Of a DNA stretch of 64,000 nt, positions 1 to 13,134 are shown piece after piece. Below the pieces are notes generated by a model. The model ran no database searches and was not told the origin of the DNA. It worked only from the letters and a program-made list of their open reading frames with translations. Location: positions 57,682,727 to 57,746,726 of the forward strand of contig OU744732.1 of the NCBI GenBank assembly GCA_916613615.1. The letters run 5' to 3'. Position numbers and translations under genes: made by a program. How positions within the stretch are numbered: the stretch's first letter is position 1; each line of letters begins with the position of its first letter. Source of the stretch: Steromphala cineraria. Its lineage: Eukaryota > Mollusca > Gastropoda > Trochida > Trochidae.

Positions 1-328
1 CACAAGACGATAATCGTTACAGATATCGTTATCTAAGTGTTTTCATATGCGTAGGTCTGGGCTGAAATCACGATCTTACTGTCGCTCTTTTGATTTGGTG
101 ATTTTAATCAATCAAAGTTGTCATTCAATTGACTGCAGGAATATTGGTTTTCTACTACAATAATCTGTTGCCATGATCTATGGATTTTCCTTAATAAAAA
201 ACTGCATATGGATGTAAAATCTCACCATCAGTTATGATGACAGAAAATTGAAAATGTTCGTTATTTAAAGATATATACATACATATAAATATTCTCTTTT
301 ATACAATATTACACCGATGGCAAAACAA
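1..328. other. AT-rich non-coding DNA, nothing recognised
   Basis: I see no coding signal, RNA gene or repeat boundary here. It ends at the first SINE. Confidence 0.5.
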
Positions 329-455
329 GTGAGTTGGTTAGTTGTCGGTATGGGGGTGTTGCCTGACTCTGAGGGTGTTAGTTCGAATCTCACATGGGAC
401 TCGGCCCGAAAAAGTACAAGAATCTGTACTATTTAAGACAGTGTGATCCCAAATA
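329..455 (+). repeat. tRNA-derived SINE copy
   Basis: A B-box-like GTTCGAATC lies at 381-389, downstream of an A-box-like stretch near 333-346. The tail, ending in GATCCCAAAT, is shared with a second copy at 53060-53190. The two heads are diverged but keep the same layout. The tRNA of origin is unclear. The 97-codon minus-strand frame that crosses it is not a gene. Confidence 0.6.
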
Positions 456-522
456 TAACATTGTTTTATACAATAGACTAAAGACTTCTCTGAGAGGCAT
501 TTAGAAGTTGTAGGATGAATAA

Positions 523-607
523 GGAAGAATTCTATGGATTTTTTCAACTTCTTCGTTACAAGGGAACTCCTAAAATAAAGAAGTTGAAAAATCCTTAAAA
601 TTCTTCC
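523..607. repeat. Short inverted-repeat hairpin (about 85 nt)
   Basis: Arms 523-553 and 578-607 are nearly complementary. The core CAACTTCTT pairs with AAGAAGTTG, and the ends GGAAGAATT and AATTCTTCC also pair. The loop is about 24 nt. The shape is similar to a pre-miRNA hairpin, but a degraded foldback MITE is at least as likely. Confidence 0.5.
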
Positions 608-762
608 TCGGGAAGGACGAACAGCCGCCATGCTGTTTGGTGACGCAAAATCCTGACCGATATCTTAAATTCTACACAATATCATCTGCAGAAAGTTACT
701 GTTTTTGGCCTTCTGCTTCAGGAGAAGAATTCGTAATCATCAGTCTTGGGTGAGCCTTCATC

Positions 763-1132
763 TTTAAAGTGACAGTAGCACGTTAAAGGGGGTATCCAAG
801 ATGACGTCAGCAAGATGAAAATATATGGTTCCAATTGAAAAACAATGTATTTAAACTAAATGAAGCAGTAATCAATCAAACATTTTATGTAATGTTCAGC
901 CACGTATTTTCTTTATATTACACAAAAATTAATTAAAGGTGTTCACAATTATGACCGCCAAACGACTTAATGTGAATCTTTATCATTTGGTTTCTGACTA
1001 TGGATAATTGTGTTTTTTTAATGAGATTTTTGACACTATCAAACTAGTACATTTAGCAATAACATATAATAATAATAATCAGTAAAAAAATAAAAATTAA
1101 AATGTTCAAAAAATGTGCTCCTGCTCCTTTAA
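763..1132 (+). mobile_element. TTAA-flanked MITE, copy 1 (full length)
   Basis: It starts at TTAA (763-766) with a diverged AGTGACAGTAGCACG end. It finishes with the inverted counterpart (GTGCTCCTGCTCCT) followed by TTAA (1129-1132). The interior matches the copies at 5322-5640 and 57543-57898. There is no ORF. TTAA target duplications fit a piggyBac-type non-autonomous element; no autonomous partner is in the window. Confidence 0.8.
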
Positions 1133-2082
1133 AAGTAACAGACATAGAACTCTATTCGCACAACTGATTGGTACTGGCTCGATTTGTTCACGTTGCTTTA
1201 AAATGAGAGAAATTCAGAAAGACACAATTCTTTCTTAGTTTAATCAGTAATTCCCAGCGTAGCAATATCCCTGAAGAACAAGGGCATTGAATAGAATAGT
1301 CACATTTAACGGATAATTGAAAGTTTACGTTGATTTCTTCCCCACCTTTTTAGAAAAAAAGGATAATTTAAAACTTTCAAACTGCAAATTTTGATTCGAA
1401 AATGTGTGTCCTACGCTAGGGCAATGAAGTTTAATAGCCGCTTTTAATAAAATCAATATGCTTTGTTTAGTTAAGAAACAACTCCCTTCTTAGTCAATAT
1501 GTTATTGGTTGATGCCCAAAGGCATCAACCTTATATTACTGTTGATATTTTCAAAGGTAAGTTGCGCCAATAACATGTGCTGTATCCAAATCAAATGACC
1601 AATGAACAGAGCAAAACATGCATTACGTCACCATGTGGGTAATGCAAAATATTTGGCACATTAAACTGTGGAATATTATTTCACTTTAAATGTTATATTA
1701 AAAGAGTAATAATATTTCATATTCAAGACCCTGATAAATGTTAACAGAGTCAATCAAAAACAAAGAAGAGTCTACATTTGTTCTAGATAAGGGCATTATT
1801 TTGCATTCAATAATCGCAAAATCCACTTTTTTTTATAACCCAGGCGATTTAATTTCGCTAATTTGGCTTGCCTGGCGAATTAAAAGGAATGTTTCTGTAA
1901 GTACGCTGGTGATATTGAAATAAGACTAATGTTTACTAATAGGTGGAGCATTTATTACCACGTTACAAGGTATAATAAACTGATTACGTCGAAAACATGT
2001 ATTTATCACCAGAGCTACTGAAAATGACGCGTGCTATAATTAGAATATGACATATATCGTTGGTTCCAAACTTTAGCTATCA
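1133..2082. other. Non-coding stretch with a nested inverted repeat
   Basis: No gene is supported. A perfect 10-bp stem with a 4-nt loop lies at 1507-1530 (GGTTGATGCC/GGCATCAACC). A second inverted pair, ATGTTATTGG at 1499-1508 and CCAATAACAT at 1567-1576, overlaps its left edge. This is probably the remnant of a small MITE. Confidence 0.45.
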
Positions 2083-2250
2083 GGCCTGCTTACTCAGTGG
2101 ATAACGCTTTCGACTTCGGATCATAAGGATCCGGGATCGAATCTCGTCAGATGATCGGAGAGTATTTTGGGTTTTTTGTGTATCTGTAATACTCCTGTTA
2201 ATAATTTACCATCATGGCTTCTGAGAGATTAAGCGATGGCGCCTAGGAGA
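2083..2250 (+). repeat. tRNA-Arg(TCG)-derived SINE
   Basis: The head reads like a eukaryotic tRNA-Arg. An A-box-like TTACTCAGTGG lies at 2090-2100, an anticodon-arm-like CGACTTCGGATC at 2111-2122, and a B-box GGATCGAATC at 2134-2143. A non-tRNA tail follows. The acceptor stem does not close, so this is a SINE rather than a working tRNA. The 3' limit is approximate. Confidence 0.6.
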
Positions 2251-4370
2251 TATCGTTTTGGCAGTACATTTTGCACAATATCCTGTCATTGTCAACGCTG
2301 TCCCACTGTCTTGAAAATGTAGTATAGTTGTGTTTAGAGATGTAAATATTTTTCTCTGAGATGTGAAAATGAGTGACTTTTGATGATCAATAGAATATCA
2401 CCCTCGTGAATTTTGATATAAAATAAACCAACATTCGTTGATAAAAGTCAAAAAAAAACTTTCATAAACTCATGTTGATAAAAGTTAATTTTGTGAAATT
2501 AACTTTGATTCATTGATCAATACTCGTGCTAATATTAGTCACAACCTTCATCTGTGGCATCAACCATGCCTTTTTTTAAAGGCTTTTCTTGTTATTTATT
2601 ATATATTGTAACATAATGATGATTGGGTTAAGTTGAAATGCAGTATTTGAAACAATTAACGCCATTGTTGATTGTACTGCAATGAGGACATTCGAAATAA
2701 AATTGACAAGAAAAGTAGCGAAATAGGATAAAAAAGACTTGAAGCTGAGTGGATGCTTCATGTCACAATATCTTTATTCAGTAGCCAAAATGATGATTTG
2801 GAGACAGTGTCGCTGATTGCACAAATAACTTCGCTTGCATCCAATCAGGTATCTCCAATTCTGTCCCACAAACTCTAATTTCATCAACATTTCATTTGAT
2901 ATGCCTCTACGTGGTGAGAATGTAGAAATAAGTTCAAGCTTCATGTAGGGGAAAAGATAAAACTGAAAATGGTTATGGTCCTTCACATACATTATTATTT
3001 AAAAATTAGAATCAAGTTATAAATTTCATCAATTAATGCAAATCTGTATCTTCCTGAATTCAATAACAGTACATGTAAATAATTCCTGTGTTAAATAATG
3101 TGTTAAACTGAACTTTACATATATATACCTCATTTTGGGAATTTTCACATTAACAGGTGGATTTTATGTTATTATAGAAGAAAGATCATCTTCATTTAAA
3201 ATGAAATACAGTATTCGTTTTAAAGGATGCGTATCGTATGGCATATTTGATAAATTACATTTTAAAGGGTTATTTTCTTATCACACTTATTGGAATGTCC
3301 TCATTCATTGAATCAGTGCTTAATCCATACATTCTTTATTCATCTTTCAAATTGTGACTTTAATCAATCAAACGTGTCAATGTCCTGACTATAAGAAGAT
3401 TGGTTTTCTGTCACAGAACTATTAAACTAGCATTGGAGTTATCATCTGGAAAAATTAATTACTCGTAAGATAAACTAAGAGTAATTTTGGTATCGAAAGA
3501 TAATTAATTTAGCGAATTAATCAATACAAAGATGTGTCAAGTAACAGATGTTACAGAATAACTCATATCAATATGTTCAATAGAGTAACAACCAATATAA
3601 CGATTTCAACAATATAGATTATTTGTCATTCCATAGTTGCTATTTCTAAGACCAAAAGATTTAAAGGGACACTATGCTCAGTCCTGACAACACTTATCAC
3701 CCAAGGTAATGAGTGTGCGAGGAACTTTTTTTAGTTGAGTAACGCGGTCACGTGACACGAACTGGGCACCACCCGGCAGCTTTAGATCACTTCGTAACCT
3801 CGGTGCAAGCGTAATCGCACCCATAACAAAAAATGATTTTTACCCCAATATCATAAGGAATTCTAACTATTATTTGATAAAGCCTTTAGCATAGTCAAAT
3901 CCTTGTCGTAACACACTCAGCTTTATTCTCAATGGTCAGTTGGGCTACATTTTTATAAAATGATTTATTACAAGAGGATAAACGTAGAGAATGACATTTT
4001 TTGTATGTTCAGATGAATAGCATCATAATTGCATTTACGTTCCGTCTATGTACTACTTTTCACCATATATGATAAATACAACGTCTTGCATGAATGATGG
4101 CCACACTTGATTCGCCTTTATGTCGGCTGCCGCTTCGATCATTTTGGTAAATTATCTCCTATTTAATTAATTTTGGTCCGAGCTTTCCTAGGTTGGTCGC
4201 AAAATCTTGCAAAAAATAAAAGGAAACCAGTACAATTACTTTTTAAAATATTGATTTCTGATAATGGATTTTTAAGACGTACGTAACTTATATAATGAAA
4301 CCGTTCTTGAAAGTCGTAAGGCATTCATGTGACGGATCAATCTAGTATCAATATAGGTTTGTTCAATACT
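2251..4370. other. Non-coding DNA, mostly unrecognised
   Basis: The short ORFs here lack recognisable motifs. A small perfect stem-loop (AGTTAATTT/AAATTAACT) lies near 2486-2507. At 3661 a start-like TTAAAGGGACACTATGCTCA resembles the beginning of another TTAA-type MITE, but I could not find its other end. Confidence 0.4.
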
Positions 4371-4427
4371 CTTTCAATTGGAACCATTAATTTTTATTCT
4401 GCTTGAATAACCTTACTGCCCCTTAAA
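4371..4427 (-). mobile_element. TTAA MITE, terminal fragment
   Basis: About 55 bp match the right-hand end of the MITE in the orientation of the copy at 29746-30058, including the sequence TTTCAATTGGAACC. It ends in TTACTGCCCC followed by TTAA. The rest of the element is missing. Confidence 0.6.
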
Positions 4428-5317
4428 GATCGAGTGAAGCCACAATTAACAACTCTCGAGCTTAAGTTCTTTAATGAACTAATGTTGAATGAAGAGTGCC
4501 GAAATTTTCAACCTATAAACCTCAAAACCATGATGAAGTTGCCCTCAATATATATATTTTATACATAACAAGAAAACATTAACAATGGTTGTTGAAATAT
4601 TTATGTTATGAAACGATCCTTGTTGTGGATTGAAAGTAGAGATCATGTTTTTCAAATTGTAGCCAGTACATGATCCTTTTTTATCAATCTGTTCTCTGAG
4701 GGATTCAACCTTAGTGATATGATTTTGCTACCTAACACATAAGTTTGTTTATAATAAGCAACATGTTTATGAAAAGCAATTTATTGATTTTTCTTCTTCA
4801 AAATAATAATATGTCATTTCTCAAGATATAACGTTTGTTCGAACTTCTTTGTGTACAAGATGTGAACTTAGATTGAAAGCAAAGAACGTATTGAAAACGA
4901 TTTCTTTTCAGATTAATGACCATATACTATTCAAATATTAAGGGGTCACACCTATGTTCGACCTTACATCCACACATGCATGCATAATAAAGAGGTAATT
5001 GGAACCAGAAGGTCACCAAAGACATAAATTATAATCCTCACTAAGTTTGTACACCAGATTTCAGCTTTCTCCGTCTTTAGGTTCTGGAGAAGTAGTTGAA
5101 TTGCAGAAAGTTTACATTCGGACGGACGTCGGACAACATGCCATGCTATAAGCCCGTCGGGCCTTACAGACCTGATGAGCTATATTGAAGAAGTAATTAA
5201 CCTGTGGAAAAACAACATATGTATCATGTAATCGTGCCTCAGACAAATCACCATACTGCAGTCCATTAGCATTGAGTTGTTTATTTATATGAAAAATAGG
5301 TTGGTGAGTTCAGCTCA
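4428..5317. other. Non-coding DNA with a dispersed repeat at about 4990-5165
   Basis: Positions about 4990-5165 carry a dispersed repeat with the pieces GGTCACCAAAG, TTTCAGCTTTCT, TTCTGGAGAAG and GGACGGACG. Related pieces lie near 11600-11780 and 27545-27840, and a fragment near 690-730. It is probably the 3' part of an old retroelement. No gene is visible. Confidence 0.5.
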
Positions 5318-5321
5318 GCAA

Positions 5322-5644
5322 AGGGGCAGTAGGTTGTTAGGGGTAATATAAGGTGATGTCAAGAAAATAAAACCTTATGGATCCAATTGAAAGACAATGT
5401 ATTTAAGGAAATGGAGCAGTAATAATTCAAATATATAACGTTAAGTTTAGGCATGCGTGTTCACATAAAATGGCCGCCAATGGAGTTTATGTGAATCTTC
5501 ATACTTTGTCCTCTGACTATGGATTATTGGCTTGTGTAATGAGATTGTATACACTGTCATAATAATAATATAGCCTTAACTTACAATAATTAATGAACAA
5601 TTTTAAATATAAATTTATCAAAAAACGTGCTATTGCCCCTTTAA
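5322..5644 (+). mobile_element. TTAA MITE, copy 2
   Basis: The left end is AGGGGCAGTAG and the right end is ACGTGCTATTGCCCCT followed by TTAA (5641-5644). The left flank has decayed from TTAA. The internal sequence is collinear with copy 1 and with the copy at 57543-57898. Confidence 0.8.
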
Positions 5645-7448
5645 AGCGCAATTTCCATGTAAAACATATATCAGAAGCTAACAATTTCATTAAATAGATA
5701 TGAATGGATTGCCTCCAACCTCACGAAAGATTTAAGATCTAGTGGGGAAGAATGGAGAGAATCTTACCCAAGTTACTTCTGATATCAAATTTATCAACAC
5801 AACTTCATAAAAGTAACAAATTGGGTGTTATCAACGAGAAGTTTAATTATAAAGGACTGCAATGTACTTACAATGAACTATTAACGTAAACACCTGCAAA
5901 TAGTTTTCCCTTACTTCAGCTTATTCTATCTATAGCAAGATATTGGAAATGTAAGCTAATTATTTGTCAAGGAGGACAAGTTTGTCTGTTCTACATCCGC
6001 TGCTTTTACAAAAATAGACAGATACAAGTTTCTGTTAATGAGAGTTTTTGATGTCTGACATACATATAAGTGTCACTGATGACTTGCATGTAAGAAAAAT
6101 GATAAATACCATTATAATTCAAATGTGTTCCTTACATAAAATACGATATGTTGCACATGAGTAATACAATACTGAATTAATTAAAACTCTTGTATTCGTA
6201 TAATTGTTTTAGACCATTCAATATGTATATTTACTTGATGAACATTTTACATTCTCAACACAGGCAGTGAAATGGGGGCTTTAACTTTCGGAAAGGGAGC
6301 AAAATGTTTAAAAAGCAGAAAGCAGAACCCGAAAATGTAAATAAGTGATTTAATGCCTTAAAATGAGTGTACCTCTGTATCTAAATACATTCCAAGTTGT
6401 ATACGTTGAGACCTCACGTTTCCAACAGAGTGTAAGTGTTACATAGATTGATTTGAATTTCTTTACTTGAGTAACAAAGAGGGCTTGGCAATCACACACA
6501 ACAAATTTACATTGTACATAACTTAAACTACGGGATCACTTGTCACAAATTCACTATAATGCCTCAAACAAACATAAATGTGTGAATTAATCATTGTCAT
6601 GATCATGAACTGAAGTAAAGACCTTGCATGTAAACGTTATATAATAGTTCTGAGTATTTAAAAATTGTTTTTGATCATAAACTAAAATTCCCAATACATC
6701 ATAGAATAAACATGACGCATTTGAAGAAACATGATACTTGTTTTACTGTCGACATTAAGTCTGACAAGGATTGTTCTCCTGCATATCGTTTCAGTTTTTG
6801 CTATCACGTTTTTTTACTTTTTCTCTTTGTTGAAAGATGAATACTATCATGTAAAACTTTGGCGTCGAGATTTATGATATGGAACTGATAATTGGAAATA
6901 ATATCTCTTCAAGATCACGTATCAGAATGATATACAATTTCGCAAAACAGCATTTTAAAACTCACATTTCACAAAATGGGCCTTGAGAAAATAACATAAA
7001 CTTTCAACTTATCTGCTTTGGTGGGCTTCGTAAGCAACCATCCCTTAAGAATCGATTTTTTATTTAAGCAAATGGTTACATCGGTTTGATTGCAAAATAC
7101 TCGAACACGTAATTGCATTGTTTACATCCAACATATCCAGCTGTTCGCCTGTTAAAGTTACGTTTTTATTCCAGTTTGTTCTTTTTAAGCCAATCTCATT
7201 TATCTACATGTAGGTTGTTTTTACGCATAACTGATACAGAGAAAAATATATTTATTTAGTTGTTAAGGCAGATGCATTTGATAATTAGCACGGTGATTTT
7301 AATGTTTCTAGGTTAGACAACCTACCCTTTGCTAGATCTCTGTATGTAAATACTCTTGTGGTCATTATCTAAAATACTTAAAACTAAAATACTTAAAATA
7401 GGAGATGAATATCTATTAAGTATTCTTGTCCTGATGACTCACACGTAC
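5645..7448. other. Non-coding DNA, nothing recognised
   Basis: Read in six frames, this stretch shows no exon-like or repeat-like structure I can name. Confidence 0.4.
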
Positions 7449-7785
7449 TTAAAAGGGCAGTAGCAAGTTTTTTACAAACAAAATAAGTTTTCACTGATAA
7501 TTGTATGTTAATGCTAAATGCATTATTTTGATAATGTCTGAAATCTCATAACACAGACCAACCATTCATAACCAGAGAATAAATCATAACGATACACATA
7601 AAGTTCACGGGCAGCCATTTTTGTGTGAACACTTTTTATTCATGTGTAAGATAACGAAATCGCATAGCTGAACTTTACATTATATATTTGATTTATAACT
7701 GTTTAATCAAGTTTTAAATAAAATTATTTTCATTTTCCTGACATCACCTTACATTCCCCGAAAAAACGTTTTACTGCCTCTTTAA
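7449..7785 (-). mobile_element. TTAA MITE, copy 3 (reverse orientation)
   Basis: It is flanked by TTAA at 7449-7452 and 7782-7785. The ends are AAGGGCAGTAGCA and TTTTACTGCCTCT. Internal motifs appear as reverse complements of copies 1 and 2, so it inserted in the opposite orientation. Confidence 0.8.
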
Positions 7786-10700
7786 CATTGTCGAAACTCT
7801 AATTTGAAGAATTTATGGTTGAATTTGCAAATGAAGAGGACCCAAATGTCAGGTTGCCTACCTCAATCCATTTTTTGAAGCATTTTATCATAAGTGTCAA
7901 TTAGTTACGTTTAAAGTAACAAAGTACACAAAAAATGGTAAGTCAAGTGGTTGAATTCGAAAAAGGGCATGGGTCATTAAGTGTTTTATTTTGCAGGAAC
8001 TTGAAAATGCCGATAATATTTTGATTATGCTAATATTCAATCAACCTTTTTACCTCGGGCAACTAAGGTCCCTTATGGGGTCTTCTTCAAAACATTATTT
8101 CTCTGTTGCAGAGTGCGTTTTGGTGATATTAAATTAATCTGAGATTTAACCCTCCCGATGCCACTTGGGACTCTGTCTGTAAAATATTGTGTGTTGACCT
8201 CGTGCAATGATTTCAGTTTTAATGTGATTTAATTATAATTGTTGGTCTATTGATGTGGTATTAAACGACGTCAGTGTCTCATAGGCCATATGTAAATATA
8301 GTGACCTGTTAGACCGCAAAAATGGCAAAAGGGAGACCACCACCCTACGGAGAGCTCCCACTCGCCCCCTTGAATAATTATTACATAGCATAGCCTGCTG
8401 AGTTACAGAGCTAATGACTCATTTTTTAATGTCACCCGGCTAATGGCTGAAATGTTATATTAAGTGTGTTAGCTCCTCACATACGACATTGGTTGGGGAT
8501 ATTGAACGGACTGATGTCGTTTTCAGAATAGAATTAAAAACTGCAAGACATAGCTCATCGAAATTTGGCATAAATACATCAATCAGAATGTCTCGATGTA
8601 TAGTCTAATTAAGTCGGCCTTGTTCCGAAGAGTAAAATATAAGAAATATTAATTCAACAGGTATATGAAACCCTCGTATTTAAAACACAATTTCAATGTT
8701 CGATAATTAATATTTTCAAACTTTTATTCCTCGGAACTAGGCCAATTTTAATCAGACTGAGATATGCATTGGGGGTTTTAAAGCTCTTAAGTTCAAGAGA
8801 AACGGAATCATATATTATTGTCCTGATTAGTAAAGGAGTCTGTACACGCAATTTTATATTTCTATTCGGTGGTCCTTGGAAAAGACCCCAATGCATTACG
8901 ACTGGACGGATACACGCCAAACCCTATTTAATAAGCCCTTTACATCAATGCGAATTGTCATTCGTGAAGACATAAGCATATTATTCAAAAAGACGTGTTC
9001 GTAAAATGGACTTTATGAAAGAATTGATGTTCTTATGATAGTGTGGCGTGGTTGCCACGAACCCCGTAGAGGGTTATTAATAGCAGTATCGTACTGTAAA
9101 GAGACAACATCGCCCGACTTCTTTGAACGCCATTTTATTAACCAAGACCAAGGGCGCATAACTCTCATTCCCACAAGGGAGGTAAATTAAGGTTAAGCAA
9201 GTTGAATTAACGGTTGTCTCCCTTAGACCAATAGAAATAGTGTAAATGTAAAATATATAGAATATGTGAAATATCTCTACGCCACAATAGTATGACCCGT
9301 CTTCGTTAAAATGTTGTATTTGGTGTCACAATGCATATAATCTTATTAAATTGTTTTAGTTTCCATGTTATGAAGTGTGATAGCCTAATGGTTGTTGGTT
9401 CAATTTCATGTGACAAGGATCTGCCTAGACATTTAAGTGATTGTTTTTGTATTTATATGAGTGGAAGGTAAACCATTTCATGAATTCAAAGATTCCCGAG
9501 ACATTGTGTGAAAGTGCTAGAGTTATGTATGGTGGAAATAATCCGATTGATTTCAAAGTCATTGGTTAAGAGCTATGTCATTGCATTTAATACCCTAAGT
9601 AGATTTGATAGATGAATAGTTTTAATAAATATTTAAGTTGGTAAAATAGTTTGCATGTAACAAACAACTTAAATCTTTTTATTGAATTATTGTAAGTACC
9701 GTACCCTGATTCATATGTACATTTGTATCCCACTTTGTGTGTTGACTTTCAGTGTATACGATTATAGAGTGCAAATAAATCTTAACTGCAAAATTCTAGG
9801 TTTCTAATAATCCAATACAATATAATCGTATTAATCAATGTGACTGAGCAAAACAATATCATCGATACCATTTTAGAATATTTGGGACCAGTATAAATGA
9901 TAAGGTTACTTTGAGTACGACTATGTGCTTATCATTTATTCATTCAAATCTGTAATTATAATAATACATAATAGCTTTCATATACCGCGCATATATCCAT
10001 GACAAAGCATGTTCAAAGTAGCCTTAAGTATTATTACCCTGGAGGGATAGTATATTCAGTGCCGCCGAGTTTGTTTTGTTTACGGAGCAACAATTGAAAA
10101 CGATTGGACGTGAAAATTCAATTCTTGTATTGGTATTACTTATATGATACCGTTGTGACTTTAAGGGTTTACATTCCAAGACACCAAATTTACGTGAAAC
10201 TTTTGACATAAAACGGCGCAACGTCTGACCTTTATTTCCGCATCAGAACAACTATAACCCTTATGACTACGAATCATTAAAATGTGCTTTGTATATGCCT
10301 TCAAGTATCAGTTTGGAGTTACGATTCCAGTGTGTCAATTTTATGAAAACGTTATAAACGAAATGAGAATGGAGAAATGTTAATATATATTGATAGACTA
10401 AAGTAGACGATGTTTCTCATGTGGTAGTGTTGAACATGCATGATTAATATTGTGAAGGCGGGGGTAGATATTTATCCGAGCTGCGCTCCCTTGTTACTTT
10501 TTAATCGGCAATATATGCTTCTTTACTCTTATTTTTGTGTCGTGGGCTAAGTAAGACATATATTTTTTAATCACAAATACACAGATAAAAAATTATTAAC
10601 ACTGTGATTATTGACTATACAGTGATCACATTTCAGATTCCTCAAAAATGAAATTGTGCTTATACATGTACACCTTATCTGCTCATTTCAACGCTTATAA

Positions 10701-11289
10701 CAAGTCAAACAAGTAGAAGACCGTTCTCGAGGACATAATCGAAATGAAGCATTCCTTAAATCGATCAATATCAATCAAAGCTGTTTAAGTTTAATAACCC
10801 GTTGTCAAATAAATATATTACAAGAAAATGAATCATTAACAAACTAAATCCAAGAGCCATCAGGGGAGATGGCTTCTCCCCAGCCCCACTGAATTTGAAT
10901 GATAAGTTTTAGCATATATTTGATTGTGTGAATAATATTGTATGCATACATGCAGCTGGTTCTGTTTGACTTTTTTTAACATCATTAGAATATGATAAAC
11001 AACATCTAGGTCTTTTTAATTAGTAAATGCTTATGTTATGCCATCGTCAAGTTCCTCATGTTGATGTGAAGACAGAGCAAAACAACCATCCTGTTTGATG
11101 GAATATGCTGTTTGATTAAAACATCTTCATTCCTTGGTATAACACAGTTTTAAAATTAATGGTAATGTTTGAATGAAGAATGTCATTGAGTTTAAAATCC
11201 CTGCAATTTAAAATCACCAAATGGCATATTTGTAAACAGATTCATTGAGCTAGCCCTAATGGTTTTCAAATTCTGCTCCATAAACGCAA
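7786..11289. other. Non-coding DNA, mostly unrecognised
   Basis: The small ORFs near 8.7-9.0 and 10.0-10.2 kb are short, overlap on opposite strands and show no domain. A stretch near 9150-9240 (AAGGGCGCATAACTCTC and following) resembles a common molluscan dispersed repeat. No gene is supported. Confidence 0.4.
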
Positions 11290-11790
11290 TTCTAAGTTGC
11301 TTTTCCATGGAAATTGGAAAAATAAAAATATCCAGAAAGTTGAAAATCTCAAAGGCACAACTCATGTGATGATTAGTCAATATACTTCATTCTTTATTAG
11401 TTTCGTCAGGCTAGGCCAAACAGTTTTCGAGTTCTGCTCCGGCAACACATTCCTCAGTTACGTTTCAATGGAAACTGGAAAAATAAAAAAATCCACGAAG
11501 CAGAAAATGCCAAAATGCACAACTACATATCATGATTGGTCAATATTCTAAATTTTGTTAAACTAGGCCAAAGAGTTTTTGAATTCTGCTCCGGAAACAT
11601 ATTTTGAAGTTGCGTTTCAATTTCAAATTCTCCGGAAACAGTGTGAACATAAACAGACAGACGGGCGGACGGATAAACGGAGCCAACGACGAAGGTTGTG
11701 GCTCCTGAGTCCCTTATTAGGGGCCACAGGGCCACTGGGCCAAAGAGCTGTAAATCATAATCTTCACTATTATTTTCTGGAAATGTTATC
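11255..11790. repeat. Three diverged tandem units plus a dispersed-repeat tail
   Basis: The motif set TTCTGCTCC, then TTTCCATGG or TTTCAATGG, then GGAAAAATAAAAA recurs at about 11271, 11432 and 11585, a unit of roughly 155 bp. The third unit runs into a GACGGGCGGACGGA-like tail and a CCCTTATTAGGGGCCAC palindrome seen also at 27660-27680. The overlapping ORFs of 70-100 codons come from these repeats. Confidence 0.55.
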
Positions 11791-12496
11791 AAAAAAGTAA
11801 AGATGTATATCTCCAAGAGTGGCATTACGAATTATCCTACCTCATGTAAGAATCTCGATCTCTGATTGGTTCACGTGACCCTGGAATACTACTGATATCA
11901 CCCTCTCCAGCGGGATGATAATTTTTTTATACCCCGCCATGAACCAATCACGTAAAAAGCGTGCAAATTGAACTTATTTATACCCCGCCATGAAAAAAGC
12001 GTGCAGATTGAGCTCCTTGAAAAGTATGTTTCATTGAATACATTGATGTTACCTTTGCTCAAATAATATGTAGCTTTATGCAAACTCAAGTAAAAGTAAT
12101 TGCAAGCTATATAAATGCAAAAAAACATACATGTATATTGCCATAATTAGCTTATTAATCTAAGATTTGGTGTTTAAATTGTTTCTCGTCGAAAAAAATG
12201 TCAATATTGTGTCGCGGCTTTCTTGATCATTGCATATGAGAATCGGTTCACATTTATTCGAAATATCAGTATTCACTCACTGTTTCGTTGTTTGTCTTGC
12301 AAGGAAAGTCGTTAAACATTGAAATTATGCTTCAGGAACTGTGTTCATAAAAAAAAATGTCTCTGTCTAAGCGAGGCACTGACACGATTGATGATGTAGT
12401 TTTCAAAACAACACTTCCGGTTTGTGACCCTGACCTTTGTTATGTGCCTAAGCAGTTTGTAACCTTTTTAAATATGCGTTGTGTTTAAACATTCAG
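11791..12496. other. Non-coding flank of the foldback element
   Basis: There is a short two-copy direct repeat at about 11930-12010 (unit near 53 bp, containing TATACCCCGCCATGA and AAAAGCGTGCA). Nothing else is recognised. Confidence 0.4.
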
Positions 12497-12533
12497 TAAG
12501 ATAAATTCGTTATAACATTGTTTAGCGGGTTGC

Positions 12534-12624
12534 ATAGGTCTTCATTATTCCCTTGAAAGGTTTTATGCAAGACCCGCGTTCCGCTCGTTGCATAAAACCT
12601 TTCGCGGGAATAATAAATACCTAT
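12534..12624. repeat. 91-nt hairpin present only in the left arm
   Basis: An almost perfect inverted repeat runs from ATAGGT...CATTATTCCC to GGGAATAAT...ACCTAT, with an inner stem AAAGGTTTTATGCAA/TTGCATAAAACCTTT. The right arm joins the same flanking bases without it (GCATAG then AATGCG near 27008-27019). Confidence 0.75.
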
Positions 12625-12784
12625 AATGCGTTCCGCGTTATCTTTGTAATTCCGGTTTATTCCAGAGTTTGTCGCGACAAAAAAGTTGTCGATAACCAAC
12701 AAATTTTACATATAAAGTTCATATTTTACATACTATTGAGTTACACTTTGGAAATTTTCAGGTTAAAAATTTCAATTTGAGATT

Positions 12785-12980
12785 TTGAAAAAAAATTCCG
12801 ACGGAATTTTTCCAATGGAATTTTTTATTCCGACGGAATTTTTCCAATGGAATTTTTTATTCCGACGGAATTTTTCCAATGGAATTTTTAATTCCGACGG
12901 AATTTTTCCAATGGAATTTTTTATTCCGACGGAATTTTTAATGCCGATGGAATTTATTTTTCCAATGGAATTTATTTTGA
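12785..12980 (+). repeat. 37-bp minisatellite of TTCC/GGAA palindromes
   Basis: TTCCGACGGAA alternates with TTCCAATGGAA, separated by T- or A-rich spacers, for about five units. The mirror copy is 26650-26845. The open frames of 67 codons seen at both places are translations of this repeat and not genes. Confidence 0.85.
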
Positions 12981-13134
12981 CAATTTAATGCAGTTTGAGT
13001 TAAGTGATAAATTCATTAAAGGTTTTTAATAAATGTAAACTTTGGAAAGATTTTAACTTTGAAATGATATATTGTTTTAGATAATATATTGATTTTGACT
13101 GTTATTATTTTTGGTAAATGTTGACTATGAAAGA

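Noticed and set aside
12785..12988. 67-codon ORF repeated at 26648-26851 on the other strand
   Set aside because: Both are the 37-bp minisatellite of the foldback arms read in one frame. Mirror duplication explains the conservation.
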